Assembly: GCF_023921225.1 (NCBI RefSeq)
Contig: NZ_CP071527.1
Coordinates: 630,001 to 694,000, forward strand
Length of the DNA stretch: 64,000 nucleotides
Direction of reading: 5' to 3'
Source: Legionella lytica
Lineage (GTDB): Bacteria > Pseudomonadota > Gammaproteobacteria > Legionellales > Legionellaceae
Below the pieces are notes generated by a model. It was given only the letters and a program-made list of their open reading frames with translations. It was not told where the DNA came from and searched no databases. Every line of letters begins with the position of its first letter. Position 1 is the stretch's first letter. The translations under genes were made by a program, and so were the position numbers. Shown piece by piece: positions 1 through 10,384 of the stretch.

Positions 1-411
<411 letters not shown>

Positions 412-543
412 ATAATCTGAGTTGCTTTGGGAACAAAGCACTACAGAATAGCGAGTGTTACGAAGCGCAAAAAAAAAGCGCACTCTTTATTTACCTAATG
501 CGAAATTGCGGTATAATGGCTGCAATGAGCATAAAACGAGTTT

Positions 544-660
544 TCCTGGCGACAATAGCGGTCTGGAACCACCTGAATCCATCTCGAACTCAGAAGTGAA
601 ACAGACATGCGCCAATGATAGTGTGAGGTCTCCTCATGTGAAAGTAGGTCATCGCCAGGG
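544..660 (+). rRNA. 5S ribosomal RNA
   Basis: The ends pair as the terminal helix (CCTGGCGAC near the start, ATCGCCAGG at the end), and the internal segment with CCATCTCGAACTCAGAAGTG is the universal 5S loop B/C region. Length is about 117 bases. It follows the 23S gene and is closed by a hairpin terminator. Confidence 0.95.
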
Positions 661-678
661 TTTTATTAAGAACAGAGA

Positions 679-701
679 AGCGGCTTTTAGCCGCTTTTTT
701 T
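679..701 (+). terminator. Rho-independent terminator of the rRNA operon
   Basis: Perfect 7-bp stem AGCGGCT/AGCCGCT with a TTT loop, followed directly by a run of seven T. It lies 19 bases past the 5S gene. Confidence 0.9.
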
Positions 702-877
702 GTTTCTGAACCATCAAAATCAAAAAAATCAACACCAACACAATTTAATTCCTTTTGACACCACACGACGCGACAATGACGTGTAGGTTCGGCCATGTCT
801 CAACATAGATATCCCATACGGCACATAACCCCATATGGCTGAACGCAATTAAAAGAAAATCCCGCTCATAAGGAAAA

Positions 878-897
878 CCTGGTTGCAAGCAACCAGG
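878..897. repeat. Perfect palindromic repeat, copy 1
   Basis: CCTGGTTGC and GCAACCAGG form a 9-bp perfect stem with a two-base loop (AA). A second copy with the same stem and a GA loop lies at 21271-21290. Both are intergenic. There is no T-run, so a dispersed repeat is more likely than a terminator. Confidence 0.8.
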
Positions 898-1207
898 CCA
901 CCTTTTGCCAATAATCCAGAACCTCCGTCATGGCAAACACAGGGAAGCAATCCAGAGTACGGTGCCTCAAGCTATCTCTAATAAACGAAATAATAATCAG
1001 GTTGCAAGTTATATTGATTTAACACCAGGCTATACGAACCACCCCAGGCAGAAAAATACTGGTTGCACGCAAGTAGAGAATGCTAAAAAATATTAATAGT
1101 TAATATTTGTATGTCTGTAAACTAATTAAAATAAGCGTGGAATGAATTGCCAATAATCAAGGACATAGTTAAATGAAAGTCTATCTATTCCATATTTGCT
1201 CAATTAG

Positions 1208-1243
1208 TTGATTGTAAAGTCATTTTATCAATCAAAAGTTGAT
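1208..1243. promoter_or_regulatory. Inverted-repeat cluster, possible operator
   Basis: TTGATTG (1208-1214) and CAATCAA (1229-1235) form an inverted repeat, followed by another GTTGAT (1238-1243). The cluster sits 54 to 89 bases ahead of the 649-residue reading frame and could be a regulator site. No specific regulator is recognised. Confidence 0.3.
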
Positions 1244-1296
1244 TTTTTTCCCCCTTTAGTTTAAGTTATTTCCATTTAGGATAAATAATAAATTTT

Positions 1297-3246
1297 ATGA
1301 AAGTCCAACGAGTATCGGAATGTCTTAATGAACTACGCGAAGAAGCGATCCAGGCTGAAGGTGATGCCGTTCTTCTTGATAAAATTAACACATATTTTTT
1401 CAGTAAACCTACGGAAACGCTTCTTGATAGGTCAGATATTGTTTTTTTACTAGAGTGTTTTACTATGCGTTGGGAGGCTGTGCGCGGCAAGGATCATGAT
1501 TACACTCTAAGCAATTCACCAATAGAGCTAAAATGGGTTAGTCTGGCAAAAGAACTGGGTAAACATGCTGGTATTCCATATTTAAAAATTCTAATGAGTA
1601 CGATTACCAATGATAAGGATCCTCATGATGGCTCAGCATTAACCCAGACGGAAACAATGACTAATTTTTATTTAGCAAATAACGGGACTGTTCTCTGTCG
1701 TAAAAGAAGCCTTTGCGATTACTTATTAGATCATGAGCTTAAACTTGTAACAAGCAAGAATGTAGAGGCGGCGGTTGTTTTTACGTTGGATGAATTAAGT
1801 AGTTTAAAACGTTGCAAAGTTAACTCGATTTTTTCTATCGTAACTGACATTGAGGATAGCCCAACTCAAACAAATGAGAGACAAACAGTAACAGAATATT
1901 TCACAAGTTTTTGGGATTTCCTACAAAGAAAAGTATTTGCACGCAGTGCTCACGACGGTGAGTTTCCAATAAGTTTTTTAGCTCCCTTATTTGATTTAGT
2001 TGAGCACTATATTTGTTTAAAACTTGAGGACAAAGATTTTAGTGCTTTTCAAAATGAGGCTAGTAAATTTTTCGAGCAGCTATACAATAACCCAGTATCG
2101 AATGTTAACTCCTTATATGGGCAGCGGGTTTTTTATAAGGGACGAGAACATTATTTACTGGATGTCTTGATTGTAATTTTTGATGCGAACCAATTTAATC
2201 TAGAACAAGAAATGTTAGCTATAAGCAAATTATTATTTAGCATTCAGCCGGAGTTAGAATCTAAGAATAATGTTTTAAGAACATTTTATCTTGAAGAACA
2301 AAAAAAGGTCGTTCATACACCCGAAAATGAGGTTGAAGCATATATTAACTGTTGTCGGCTGCTAGTATCACTATTTGTGACTAAATTCGATTTAGGTATT
2401 TTTGTTTATAAAGGACAAGAAATATTTACCTGGGATCAAGAAAATGAGATTCCGAATGAATTTTCTGGCATCTATACGAAGTTGCTAAAAGTATTTAACT
2501 CTGAGAAGCCTAATTATATCCATGCATATTATAATGTCATCAAGAATGAAATTGTATCGTTAGTAAAAGAGAATGCTCATTGGGCACGAAAAATTAGAAC
2601 AGGCACCTCCCGTGATTGGCTGAAAAAGGCTCATATTTCTTCTTTGGCAGAGATTGATGGCTATTGGTATCCTCCAGAATTAATTATTCATCGACTCTTA
2701 AAATTCATTCAAACTGATACTCCGTTTAAAAAGCAAATTGCAAACTTTTTGGATGAGTTAGTGACTACATATACTCAGGAACAGGGGGATTTTAGAAAAG
2801 AGTTACGCGTTAATATATTATTTTCACAATTTCTTTCGAAACTAAGCGAACAGCAATGCCATACTGTAGTGATGTTCATGACTTCAGGTGATGACGTATC
2901 GGCTGATGGAATTGAGTCAGATTTTTTAAATAATTGCATAGTCCATATCAACAGCCGTTTGGTGGAATTGGGTTATCATCAACCGATTGACAAATCCCTT
3001 GCCTTTTTCCAAGCGGAGCCTTGTTATGATATTGATCCGGCACTTATTTTGGGCGCAACTCATCTAATCGAAGTAATTGAACAATATGCTACTAAATTGG
3101 AGTTAGGACATCTAGATAATGAGGTACAAGGAAAAATCCGACGCTTCTTATTTGATTTGAAAAATCCAATTTTAAGCTGTGCAGACAAGAGTGAAAGTAT
3201 CAAAGACTCTGAAACTAGGGTTGATCCCATAGGGCAACCAAGTTAA
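1297..3246 (+). CDS. Hypothetical protein, 649 residues; possible Dot/Icm substrate
   Basis: I do not recognise this protein. It is a large soluble frame with no signal peptide or membrane segment, dominated by predicted alpha-helical, Leu/Phe/Lys/Glu-rich sequence. The C-terminal 25 residues are polar and charged (Lys, Ser, Glu and Asp), a composition often seen in Dot/Icm substrates, although that is weak evidence. The ATG is preceded only by a distant AGGA, so translation may be weak or the start uncertain. It stands alone behind the rRNA operon with AT-rich upstream DNA and a possible operator at 1208-1243. Its codon use looks more AT-rich than neighbouring housekeeping genes. Effector status is an inference from genus, size and orphan position only. 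Confidence 0.75.
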   Translation: MKVQRVSECLNELREEAIQAEGDAVLLDKINTYFFSKPTETLLDRSDIVFLLECFTMRWEAVRGKDHDYTLSNSPIELKWVSLAKELGKHAGIPYLKILMSTITNDKDPHDGSALTQTETMTNFYLANNGTVLCRKRSLCDYLLDHELKLVTSKNVEAAVVFTLDELSSLKRCKVNSIFSIVTDIEDSPTQTNERQTVTEYFTSFWDFLQRKVFARSAHDGEFPISFLAPLFDLVEHYICLKLEDKDFSAFQNEASKFFEQLYNNPVSNVNSLYGQRVFYKGREHYLLDVLIVIFDANQFNLEQEMLAISKLLFSIQPELESKNNVLRTFYLEEQKKVVHTPENEVEAYINCCRLLVSLFVTKFDLGIFVYKGQEIFTWDQENEIPNEFSGIYTKLLKVFNSEKPNYIHAYYNVIKNEIVSLVKENAHWARKIRTGTSRDWLKKAHISSLAEIDGYWYPPELIIHRLLKFIQTDTPFKKQIANFLDELVTTYTQEQGDFRKELRVNILFSQFLSKLSEQQCHTVVMFMTSGDDVSADGIESDFLNNCIVHINSRLVELGYHQPIDKSLAFFQAEPCYDIDPALILGATHLIEVIEQYATKLELGHLDNEVQGKIRRFLFDLKNPILSCADKSESIKDSETRVDPIGQPS

Positions 3247-3262
3247 TCACAGCAAATAACAG

Positions 3263-3383
3263 GCCTCAGCGATGAGGGCCTAGGTATTCACCTCTCTGGA
3301 TTGCTTTGTCACTATATTTCTCGCACGGAGTATTATTTGAGTATTCTTCCTCCCTCATTGTGGACGGAGTGAAGCAATCCAGG
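3263..3383. repeat. Dispersed palindromic repeat element
   Basis: CTGGATTGCTT (3296-3306) and AAGCAATCCAG (3372-3382) are inverted arms separated by about 65 bases. A short imperfect hairpin (GGCCTCA...GAGGGCC) precedes them. It occupies the space between the convergent 649-residue gene and rsgA. Related arms ending in GCAATCCAG or GTAATCCAG occur around 950 and 16912. Confidence 0.6.
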
Positions 3384-3467
3384 GGGCTGTGCTTTGTGTT
3401 TCTTGATTGCTTCCTTGTTATGCTCCTCACGAATAGAGAATTAACATATTCCATAAAGAGGAGAGGG

Positions 3468-4439
3468 TTATTCTTTAGATGTATATTGTGCACAAAGTTT
3501 AAGAAAGTTTTCATACCTTTTTTTCGCAATGAGGCCATCTTGCATTGCCTTTATAATTGCGCAGTGAGGTGTATCCTTATGGGTGCAATTTCTAAATTTA
3601 CATTGTGATAAAAATGGCCGGAATTCGCTATAACCACGGGCAATCTCTGCCGCATCGATATGCCATAAACTGAACTCTCTAACACCGGGCGAGTCAATTA
3701 GGGCTCCACCACTAGGGATATGATAATAGCGTGAATTACTGGTGGTATGTCGTCCTAATTCAGAAACCTCAGAAATAGCTCCGGTCGCGATGTTTTCCTC
3801 GTGGGGTAAAATGGCAGAAATTAACGATGATTTACCAACCCCGGATTGTCCTACAAAGACACTTACTTGGTGATCTAATACTTTTTTTAATTGAGCGATA
3901 CCCTCAACATCATCTTGGCTAGTAAACAGGAGTGGATAACCTAATTGATGATAGTCTACTAGTAATTGTTCTTTAAGTTCTGTGCACGGCAAATCGGTTT
4001 TATTTAAAAGTATGATCGCCGGTAATTGTAGTGTTTCTGCCATCACTAAATAGCTATCCAGAAGTGGCCAGGAAATTTCGGGTTTCGCTGCAATAACAAC
4101 AATGATCTGAGTAATATTGGCTGCCACCGGTTTTACTACACCTGCCCCCGTTGGTTTGGCAAGCACACTTTTTCTTGGGTAAAGGCTTAAGACCACCCCT
4201 TGAGCCGTTCCTTCGTTTTGCCATACCACGCGATCACCTGCAACTAATGTTTCAAGATTAGGCCTAATAGAGCAGCGAGTGTGCGCGCCCTGATTATCTT
4301 CAACTTCTACGTGACGACTGAAACGAGTAATAACCAGACCATCCATTAAATTATCATGGTTTTCTTTATTCGTTTGATACGTTTGTTGAATTTTTTCAAT
4401 ACGCGCAGACTGTTGTTTGTTAATACGTCTTTTACTCAT
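3468..4439 (-). CDS. rsgA: Small ribosomal subunit biogenesis GTPase RsgA (YjeQ)
   Basis: Circularly permuted GTPase that acts in late maturation of the 30S subunit, checking the decoding centre and releasing on GTP hydrolysis. The permuted motif order is visible: NKTD (G4) at about residues 146-149, then the P-loop GQSGVGKSS at 197-205, then DSPG (G3) at 249-252. An N-terminal OB-fold region precedes them. The C-terminal zinc-binding set is Cys280, Cys285, His287 and Cys293. At 323 residues it is of usual length. The ATG follows a TATAAT-like box by only about 15 bases and has no clear ribosome-binding site. It is divergent from cca, and in many gammaproteobacteria it neighbours orn, as here. 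Confidence 0.96.
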   Translation of the reverse strand: MSKRRINKQQSARIEKIQQTYQTNKENHDNLMDGLVITRFSRHVEVEDNQGAHTRCSIRPNLETLVAGDRVVWQNEGTAQGVVLSLYPRKSVLAKPTGAGVVKPVAANITQIIVVIAAKPEISWPLLDSYLVMAETLQLPAIILLNKTDLPCTELKEQLLVDYHQLGYPLLFTSQDDVEGIAQLKKVLDHQVSVFVGQSGVGKSSLISAILPHEENIATGAISEVSELGRHTTSNSRYYHIPSGGALIDSPGVREFSLWHIDAAEIARGYSEFRPFLSQCKFRNCTHKDTPHCAIIKAMQDGLIAKKRYENFLKLCAQYTSKE

Positions 4440-4588
4440 GATTGCAATCTATATTATAATTAGTGTAGTTTTTTTTAATTTTGTGCATTATTGGATAATA
4501 GAACAAAATTCATTACCATTATTGCAAATTTAAAGCGCAAAATTAACAAATACTTTTATTCAAACAGTATGAAGGTAAATTACATATA

Positions 4589-5827
4589 ATGAAAGTCTAC
4601 TTAGTTGGTGGCGCTGTTCGCGATCAATTGTTAAATCTGCCCGTAAAAGAGCGGGATTGGGTGGTAGTTGGTGCTAGCCCTGATGAATTACTAAAAAAAC
4701 GATTTAGACAGGTGGGGAAGGATTTCCCGGTATTTTTACATCCTGAAACTAACGAAGAGTATGCTTTAGCGCGAACCGAACGCAAAGCGGCGCCCGGTTA
4801 TTATGGGTTTACCTGTGACTTCAGTAATACGGTTAGCCTAGAAGAAGATCTGGCTCGTCGCGATCTTACGATTAATGCCATGGCTATGGATGAACATGGA
4901 CAATTAATTGATCCTTATCAGGGGCAGCAGGATTTACGTGATAAAATCTTACGACATGTTTCCCCTGCGTTTGTTGAGGATCCTGTACGTGTTTTACGTG
5001 TCGCACGCTTTGCGGCGCGATTTCATCATTTAGGTTTTAGGGTAGCAGATAAAACGCGTTCTTTAATGTATTCTATGGTGCGCAATGGCGAGTTAGCGCA
5101 TTTAGTCGCAGAACGAGTTTGGCAGGAATGGCAACGAAGCTTGGAAGAGCGAAATCCGGAACAATTTATTAGTACTTTACGTGCTTGTGATGCATTGCGT
5201 ATCATTCTCCCAGAACTACATGCTTTATTTGGGATTCCTAATCCTTATCGTTATCACCATGAGGTGGATAGTGGTGTGCATACGCTCATGGTCTTACAAG
5301 CGGCGGTTGCTTTAACAACGGATCCAGTGATTCGTTTTGCTGCCTTAGTTCATGATTTAGGGAAAGCCAGCTCACCTATGTCGAATTGGCCTAGCCATCA
5401 TGGACATGAAGAGCGCGGTGTTCCAATTATTGATGCTTTATGTACGCGTTTGCGAATTCCAAATGAATATCGTACATTGGCAATGACCGTTTCCCGGTTT
5501 CATTTAACTATTCATCGCTTATCGCAGTTACGTGCAGCGACTATAGTAAAAGTTTTAGAGCAAGCGGATGCGTTTCGACGCCCGCAGCTTTTTTATAATA
5601 TGCTCATTGCCTGTCAGGCGGATGCCGAAGGATGTGGACGGAAGGTTGATTATCGACAAGCTAAGCTATGGAGCGGCATATTAGCAGAATGTGCTAAGGT
5701 AAATGTACAAACTATAATAGCGCAGGGTTATACTGGTGAGGCGATTAAACATGCTTTACACCAACATCGAGTAGCCTGTGTTGACTTAATATTAAACTCC
5801 TGGAATACAAATGAAAAACAATCATAA
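4589..5827 (+). CDS. cca: CCA-adding tRNA nucleotidyltransferase with HD domain
   Basis: Adds or repairs the 3'-terminal CCA of tRNAs; proteins of this long form also carry an HD phosphohydrolase domain. The class II nucleotidyltransferase start GGAVRD is at residues 7-12. The acidic catalytic pair is Glu21 and Asp23, where the E. coli enzyme has two Asp. The [12 protein letters not shown] block is at about 90-101. The HD domain is shown by HDLGKA at 255-260. Length is 412 residues, matching the gammaproteobacterial multifunctional enzyme. The ATG is preceded by GAAGG. Its 3' end overlaps orn by 17 bases, the first of three overlapping junctions in a four-gene operon. Confidence 0.96.
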   Translation: MKVYLVGGAVRDQLLNLPVKERDWVVVGASPDELLKKRFRQVGKDFPVFLHPETNEEYALARTERKAAPGYYGFTCDFSNTVSLEEDLARRDLTINAMAMDEHGQLIDPYQGQQDLRDKILRHVSPAFVEDPVRVLRVARFAARFHHLGFRVADKTRSLMYSMVRNGELAHLVAERVWQEWQRSLEERNPEQFISTLRACDALRIILPELHALFGIPNPYRYHHEVDSGVHTLMVLQAAVALTTDPVIRFAALVHDLGKASSPMSNWPSHHGHEERGVPIIDALCTRLRIPNEYRTLAMTVSRFHLTIHRLSQLRAATIVKVLEQADAFRRPQLFYNMLIACQADAEGCGRKVDYRQAKLWSGILAECAKVNVQTIIAQGYTGEAIKHALHQHRVACVDLILNSWNTNEKQS

Positions 5828-6368
5828 TTTAATCTGGATTGACTTAGAAATGACGGGTTTAGATCCGGAAGCAAATCGCATTATTGAAATTGCTACAATC
5901 GTGACGGATCCGCATTTAAATATTATTGGCGAAGGCCCCGTTTTCGCAGTTTCACAACCAAAGGCTGAATTAGATGCGATGGACTCATGGAATACCCGGC
6001 AGCATGGCCAATCTGGTTTGGTGGCGCGAGTTCTAGAAAGCACCGTTGATGAGAAACAAGCCGAGCAAGAGACTGTTAATTTTCTAAAACAGTTCGTTGA
6101 TAAAGGAAAATCACCGATGTGTGGTAACAGTGTATGCCAGGATCGCCGGTTTTTATATAAATACATGCCTGAATTAGCAGCCTTTTTCCATTATCGTAAT
6201 TTAGATGTAAGTACTCTTAAAGAATTAGCAATTCGCTGGAAACCTGAATTATTAAATGGTGTTAATAAGCAATCAAAACATCTTGCTTTAGATGATATTA
6301 AAGACTCAATTGCCGAATTGGTTTATTATCGCCAGCATTTTATAAATTTACCGGAAGTAACACCATGA
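5811..6368 (+). CDS. orn: Oligoribonuclease
   Basis: 3'-5' exoribonuclease that degrades short RNA and pGpG, the last step of c-di-GMP breakdown in many gammaproteobacteria. This is relevant because a GGDEF protein lies at 51229. DEDDh family: [10 protein letters not shown] near the N-terminus carries Asp11 and Glu13, and [12 protein letters not shown] near the C-terminus carries the catalytic His and Asp. At 185 residues it is of normal length. The start lies inside the end of cca and the stop overlaps the start of queH, so the three are probably translationally coupled. Confidence 0.97.
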   Translation: MKNNHNLIWIDLEMTGLDPEANRIIEIATIVTDPHLNIIGEGPVFAVSQPKAELDAMDSWNTRQHGQSGLVARVLESTVDEKQAEQETVNFLKQFVDKGKSPMCGNSVCQDRRFLYKYMPELAAFFHYRNLDVSTLKELAIRWKPELLNGVNKQSKHLALDDIKDSIAELVYYRQHFINLPEVTP

Positions 6369-7033
6369 TAGAAAGAGAACGATTGGAATTGCCTAATGGA
6401 GCAGATAAATTATTACTGCATTCCTGCTGTGCACCTTGTTCTGGTGAGGTAATGGAAGCTCTGATCAGTTCAGAAATTAATTTTTCAATATTTTTTTACA
6501 ATCCTAATATTCATCCTGTTCAAGAATATGAAATTAGAAAACAGGAAAATATAAAGTTTGCCGAAAAACATAATATCCCATTTATTGATGCGGATTATGA
6601 TAAAGATAATTGGTTTGAACGTGCCAAAGGCTTAGAGTGGGAACCTGAACGAGGTAAACGTTGCTCCATGTGTTTTGATATGCGTTTTGAGCGTACGGCT
6701 TTATATGCTCATGAGCATGGTTTTCCAGTGATTAGTAGTTCCTTGGGCATTTCCCGATGGAAAGACATGAACCAAATTAATGATAGTGGTCTGCGTGCAG
6801 CCGCTCATTACCCCGAACTGGTTTATTGGACTTATAATTGGCGGAAAAATGGTGGTGCAGCGCGTATGTATGAAATTGCTAAGCGTGAGGAGTTTTATAA
6901 GCAGGAATATTGTGGTTGTGTCTATTCATTAAGAGATACCAATGCTTGGCGCCGGCAAAAGGAACGCAATCGCATTAAAATAGGGATTAATTATTACAAT
7001 GCCGCCGAGGCAGAAAATAAAGAGGATTTATGA
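6365..7033 (+). CDS. queH: Epoxyqueuosine reductase QueH (DUF208 family)
   Basis: Catalyses the last step of queuosine synthesis in tRNA, reducing epoxyqueuosine to queuosine. Family hallmarks are visible: the N-terminal SCCAPCSGE block with adjacent cysteines, a second cysteine pair in [10 protein letters not shown], and YCGCVYSL near the C-terminus; these bind iron-sulfur and metal centres in the family. At 222 residues it fits QueH rather than the longer QueG. The ATG overlaps the orn stop by four bases and the stop overlaps the next gene by four. It fits with tgt at 15127, which inserts the queuosine precursor base. Confidence 0.93.
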   Translation: MIERERLELPNGADKLLLHSCCAPCSGEVMEALISSEINFSIFFYNPNIHPVQEYEIRKQENIKFAEKHNIPFIDADYDKDNWFERAKGLEWEPERGKRCSMCFDMRFERTALYAHEHGFPVISSSLGISRWKDMNQINDSGLRAAAHYPELVYWTYNWRKNGGAARMYEIAKREEFYKQEYCGCVYSLRDTNAWRRQKERNRIKIGINYYNAAEAENKEDL

Positions 7034-7965
7034 GTACACATTCACACGGTGACGGCCATGATCATCATAGCCATGCTCATTCGCATGGTCCAGTTACCTA
7101 TGATCGAGCTTTTTTAATTGCAATTATTGCGAATGGTCTATTTGTTATTTTGCAAATTGTGTTTGCTTACTTATCAAATTCAACCAGTTTATTAGCTGAT
7201 GCATTCCATAATTTAGGGGATGTGTTGAGTTTGGTTTTAGCGTGGGTTGCTACAAGTCTAATGAAACGAGCCCCTACGATGAAAGCTACCTATGGACTGA
7301 AAAAAACCTCTATTTTATCTGCTCTAGCCAATGGAATTCTGTTAGTTTTCACTTGCGGTATTATTGCTACAGAAGCAATGTATAAATTATTTTCTCCTGC
7401 GGAAATTCAAGCGGTATCAGTTATGATCGTGGCCGGTATTGGTATTGTCATTAATTTTTCAACCGCGCTTTTATTTATGCGTGGCACAGATGATCTTAAT
7501 ATCAAGAGTGCTTATCTGCATTTATTTTATGATGCATTAATTTCCGTTGGTGTCGTGGTTTCGGCTGCCTTGATTTACTTTACGGGCTGGCTCTGGATTG
7601 ATCCTGTTGTCGGCTTATTGATTGCGGTGATTATTTTAAAAGGGACTTGGTCTTTATTTGTTAATAGTTTCCGCCTCATTATTGATGGAGTACCAGAGAA
7701 TATTTCCTGGTCTGCCGTGAGCGAGTTTTTGCTAGCGAAACCAGGGGTTGATGGTTTCCATGATTTGCACATATGGGCAATGAGCACCCAGGAAAATGCA
7801 ATGTCTGTGCATTTATACATGCCCGAAATCGAATTAAATGATGAATCACGGATGGAGTGGACTGAACAGTTAAGACACGAATTTAGTATTCAACATGTAA
7901 CCATTCAAGTAGAAAAGACACAATCAGCGTGCAATGACAATTGTCATAACCCTAATTTTCTATAA
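7030..7965 (+). CDS. Cation diffusion facilitator family zinc/cadmium efflux protein
   Basis: Inner-membrane antiporter that exports divalent metals such as Zn2+ (CzcD/ZitB type). The first 23 residues are His-rich (repeated HSHG and HDHH), a common metal-binding leader. About six membrane segments follow, with the conserved [11 protein letters not shown] in the second and [12 protein letters not shown] in the fifth; their His and Asp form the transport site. The C-terminal cytoplasmic domain contains HDLHIWAMS, typical of the family. It is the last gene of the cca-orn-queH operon, overlapping queH by four bases. Confidence 0.93.
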   Translation: MSTHSHGDGHDHHSHAHSHGPVTYDRAFLIAIIANGLFVILQIVFAYLSNSTSLLADAFHNLGDVLSLVLAWVATSLMKRAPTMKATYGLKKTSILSALANGILLVFTCGIIATEAMYKLFSPAEIQAVSVMIVAGIGIVINFSTALLFMRGTDDLNIKSAYLHLFYDALISVGVVVSAALIYFTGWLWIDPVVGLLIAVIILKGTWSLFVNSFRLIIDGVPENISWSAVSEFLLAKPGVDGFHDLHIWAMSTQENAMSVHLYMPEIELNDESRMEWTEQLRHEFSIQHVTIQVEKTQSACNDNCHNPNFL

Positions 7966-7995
7966 ACTCCTCTGACTAGCGCTTGAACTACTAGG

Positions 7996-8022
7996 AATCC
8001 CCGCGACATGGATGCGGGGATT
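7996..8022. repeat. Hairpin between convergent genes
   Basis: AATCCCCGC (7996-8004) pairs perfectly with GCGGGGATT (8014-8022) across a nine-base loop. It lies between the convergent cation-efflux and hemY genes. There is no T-run, so it is either a bidirectional weak terminator or one of the dispersed palindromes. Confidence 0.6.
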
Positions 8023-8042
8023 GAGAGGCGGTTCATGGATAT

Positions 8043-9230
8043 TCACACCAATACATGATGCGTTGTTAACGCCAATCCCTTTTTATAACTATCACAAGCT
8101 TGACTGGCATCACCTAATTTTTCCTGTAGCTTGCCTAGCGTCATATATGCTAAAGGTGTGGGGTCGATTTCATTCGATTGTTCAAGATAATATTTCGCCT
8201 TACCCCATAGCTGACGATTAATACATAATTGTCCTAAGCATAAATAAAGTTCAGCTGAGTGTGCATGTTTTTTTAATAGGCTTTCGGCAAAGGCGAGTTG
8301 ACTATCATCACTGGGTAATGAGCCATAAAGGGTAACGAGTTGAGGATTAAATTCCTTACGCAGGTTGCGGCGTAATAATTCTTTGGCCTTGGTATGCTCA
8401 TTGTTTTTGAGTAAGAAACGTACATACTCTGTAACAATATTGGGATCCGCGGCTAATGGTTTTGGCAATGATTTAAATAACTCAGTTACTGCCTCAGGCT
8501 GATTTTGCTTTGTTATATCCACTAGTGCTTGCAAATAAGCACTATGCTGTAGAGCTTCAAACTCTTGTGGCTCAATCACATTATATCGTTTCAAGCGAGG
8601 TAGTAAGGCTATCAATTGAGGCCAATCACGAACTTCTTGATACAGTTGTACGAGTAGTTTTAAAACATAAGGATGACGTGGAGCAATATCATGTAAGTGT
8701 CTTAGCGTGGCTAATGCCTGTTCCCATTGATGATTTGCCAATTGTAATTGTGCTTGGGTAAGCTCAACGGCAATTTTTGCTTCGGGCATGGATTGTTGTG
8801 CTTCACGGAGAAAGTCATCACGTAATTGACTATCTCCCATCTTTTGCGCCGCACGAGCGGCAGTTAAGTAATTTAATAGTGGGGTATCTGTGTTTGGCAG
8901 GGCCTGAATTAAATGATTCTTCGCCTTATCCCAATATCCTTCACTGTATTCGATTAATCCTTTACGCGTAATAGCTTGAGCTTTTTGTGCTAAGCGCTTA
9001 GAGTGCCAACGACTCATCGCCTTAGGGGCACGAGTCACTTTGTGGCATAAACGGACAACTAAATAGACGATAAGAAATGCAAGAATTAAACCTAAAATCA
9101 TAATCCACAAAGTAGTTTCAACGGTCCAATGATTTATAGCAATTAATACATAGCCCGGATCTTTATTGAGCTGTACTCCTAAAATGATCGCGGCTAGTAA
9201 GATGAAAAACGCAATAAAAAGACGCATCAT
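8043..9230 (-). CDS. hemY: HemY-like TPR membrane protein
   Basis: Inner-membrane protein of the gammaproteobacterial hem operon (not the protoporphyrinogen oxidase of the same name), thought to scaffold late heme synthesis. Two membrane helices span residues 1-25 and about 39-62, followed by a soluble region of TPR-like helical repeats (A-x-x-Y/L patterns, for example LGKLQEKLGDASQA near the C-terminus). At 395 residues it is of usual length. Its start overlaps the hemX stop by four bases, giving the order hemC-hemD-hemX-hemY, which supports the name. Confidence 0.92.
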   Translation of the reverse strand: MMRLFIAFFILLAAIILGVQLNKDPGYVLIAINHWTVETTLWIMILGLILAFLIVYLVVRLCHKVTRAPKAMSRWHSKRLAQKAQAITRKGLIEYSEGYWDKAKNHLIQALPNTDTPLLNYLTAARAAQKMGDSQLRDDFLREAQQSMPEAKIAVELTQAQLQLANHQWEQALATLRHLHDIAPRHPYVLKLLVQLYQEVRDWPQLIALLPRLKRYNVIEPQEFEALQHSAYLQALVDITKQNQPEAVTELFKSLPKPLAADPNIVTEYVRFLLKNNEHTKAKELLRRNLRKEFNPQLVTLYGSLPSDDSQLAFAESLLKKHAHSAELYLCLGQLCINRQLWGKAKYYLEQSNEIDPTPLAYMTLGKLQEKLGDASQACDSYKKGLALTTHHVLV

Positions 9231-10381
9231 TGTGCGGTTCCTCCCTGTGCTTCATTATCGGCCGGCTTGGCAGCCGGCTCTTTGGAATCAATTAATTGAT
9301 TTAATAAGGGCAAGGAGTTAATACCAACATCAGGTCTTTTTTGTGTTAACTGAATTTGTTGGAGTTCATTTAGTTTTTTTATTAGTGCTGCGGTATTGGC
9401 GGCATTTTCATTAAAGTTCTTTTTCAGGGTTTTTATTGCCTGATTGAGCACCAATTGATATACCTCTGTATTATTATTGAGCACAGCCCATTGTGCCTGT
9501 TGCAGATCTAGGCGAATGTTTTCCTTGAGTATTGCTTCAAGAGCGGGGGAGATCAATGGTTTAATCTGTTCATCGTTACGACGAATAACTACCAGCTTAC
9601 TTAAAACATCCATACTATCTTGCCAGCGAAGACGCCAGACCGATGGTTTTTTTTCAGGGTTAGACGGTGTTTCTGCTGCTGGAGACGCGGGTTTCATATC
9701 ACTTAAAGTTGAAGCAATACTTAAATCCACAAGGCTATTTTGTGCTGCATCTAATTGGCTTAGTGTTCCTGCAATGTCCATTTTGGGAGTTGCTTTTAAT
9801 TCAGCGATGTCTTTAGCTATTGCTTGTCTGATCTCAAAAATTTTAGGATCATTTAATTGCAGTAATAACTGGTCTGATTGTTGCAATAAGCTAATGGTTG
9901 CATCAAAGCTGTTGTTCCAGTGGGCATTGATTTGCGCTAACTCGAGATAATAACGAGCTTTGAGTAACAGCCAATTTTGATTCTGATAAAATCGCTCGCT
10001 CATAGCGGCTTGCAATTGTTTGTTTAATTCGCCAAATTGCTTTTGTAGCGTAGAGCGTGTTTCTTCAAGCATATTGCTCTTAGCTTCAAGTTGTGCTTGA
10101 GTCTTATCTTCATTTTGTTCTAACTTATCTAATTGCCTGTTTACTTGACTATTTTGACGACTCTGATTAATTAATTGCGCTTGCAATTGCTTATTAAGTG
10201 ATAACGTATACAGTGATGAGGTAAGAGCACCTATAGCAATTACCACCGCTCCAACGACCATGGTCGATTTTGTTTTTGCAGGGGCGCTTTGGTTTTTCAT
10301 TGACGGGCTATTTGTTTGCTCCGTAGTCTGTTTGGGTTGTGTTTCTGATGCTTTTTTTTGTTCTTCATTGCCATTGGTCAT
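9227..10381 (-). CDS. hemX: HemX-like membrane protein (uroporphyrinogen-III C-methyltransferase family annotation)
   Basis: Companion membrane protein of the hem operon. A Lys/Gln/Thr-rich cytoplasmic N-terminus of about 40 residues precedes one membrane helix at about 40-62. A long coiled coil (Gln/Leu/Glu repeats, about 65-130) follows, then a helical periplasmic domain with WLLLKARYYLELAQI, typical of HemX. The final 25 residues are low complexity. Length is 384 residues. Some databases label the family a methyltransferase, but no SAM-binding motif is visible. Confidence 0.9.
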   Translation of the reverse strand: MTNGNEEQKKASETQPKQTTEQTNSPSMKNQSAPAKTKSTMVVGAVVIAIGALTSSLYTLSLNKQLQAQLINQSRQNSQVNRQLDKLEQNEDKTQAQLEAKSNMLEETRSTLQKQFGELNKQLQAAMSERFYQNQNWLLLKARYYLELAQINAHWNNSFDATISLLQQSDQLLLQLNDPKIFEIRQAIAKDIAELKATPKMDIAGTLSQLDAAQNSLVDLSIASTLSDMKPASPAAETPSNPEKKPSVWRLRWQDSMDVLSKLVVIRRNDEQIKPLISPALEAILKENIRLDLQQAQWAVLNNNTEVYQLVLNQAIKTLKKNFNENAANTAALIKKLNELQQIQLTQKRPDVGINSLPLLNQLIDSKEPAAKPADNEAQGGTAQ

Positions 10382-10384
10382 AAA

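Larger units (their letters stand above)
710..1296. other. Intergenic region with degenerate repeats, no supported gene
   Basis: 587 bases without a convincing coding region. The left half holds the perfect palindrome at 878-897 and decayed relatives of it (for example CAGGTTGCA near 1000 and ACTGGTTGCACGC near 1061), plus a stretch resembling the GAAGCAATCCAG repeats seen elsewhere in the window. The short open frame at 905-1096 is made of these repeats and has no ribosome-binding site. The right part is the AT-rich upstream region of the 649-residue protein. Confidence 0.6.

Noticed and set aside
455..709. 84-codon open frame across the 23S-5S spacer and 5S gene
   Set aside because: It lies over 5S rRNA and its terminator; chance frame.
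905..1096. 63-codon open frame in the intergenic region
   Set aside because: Composed of degenerate palindromic repeats, no ribosome-binding site.
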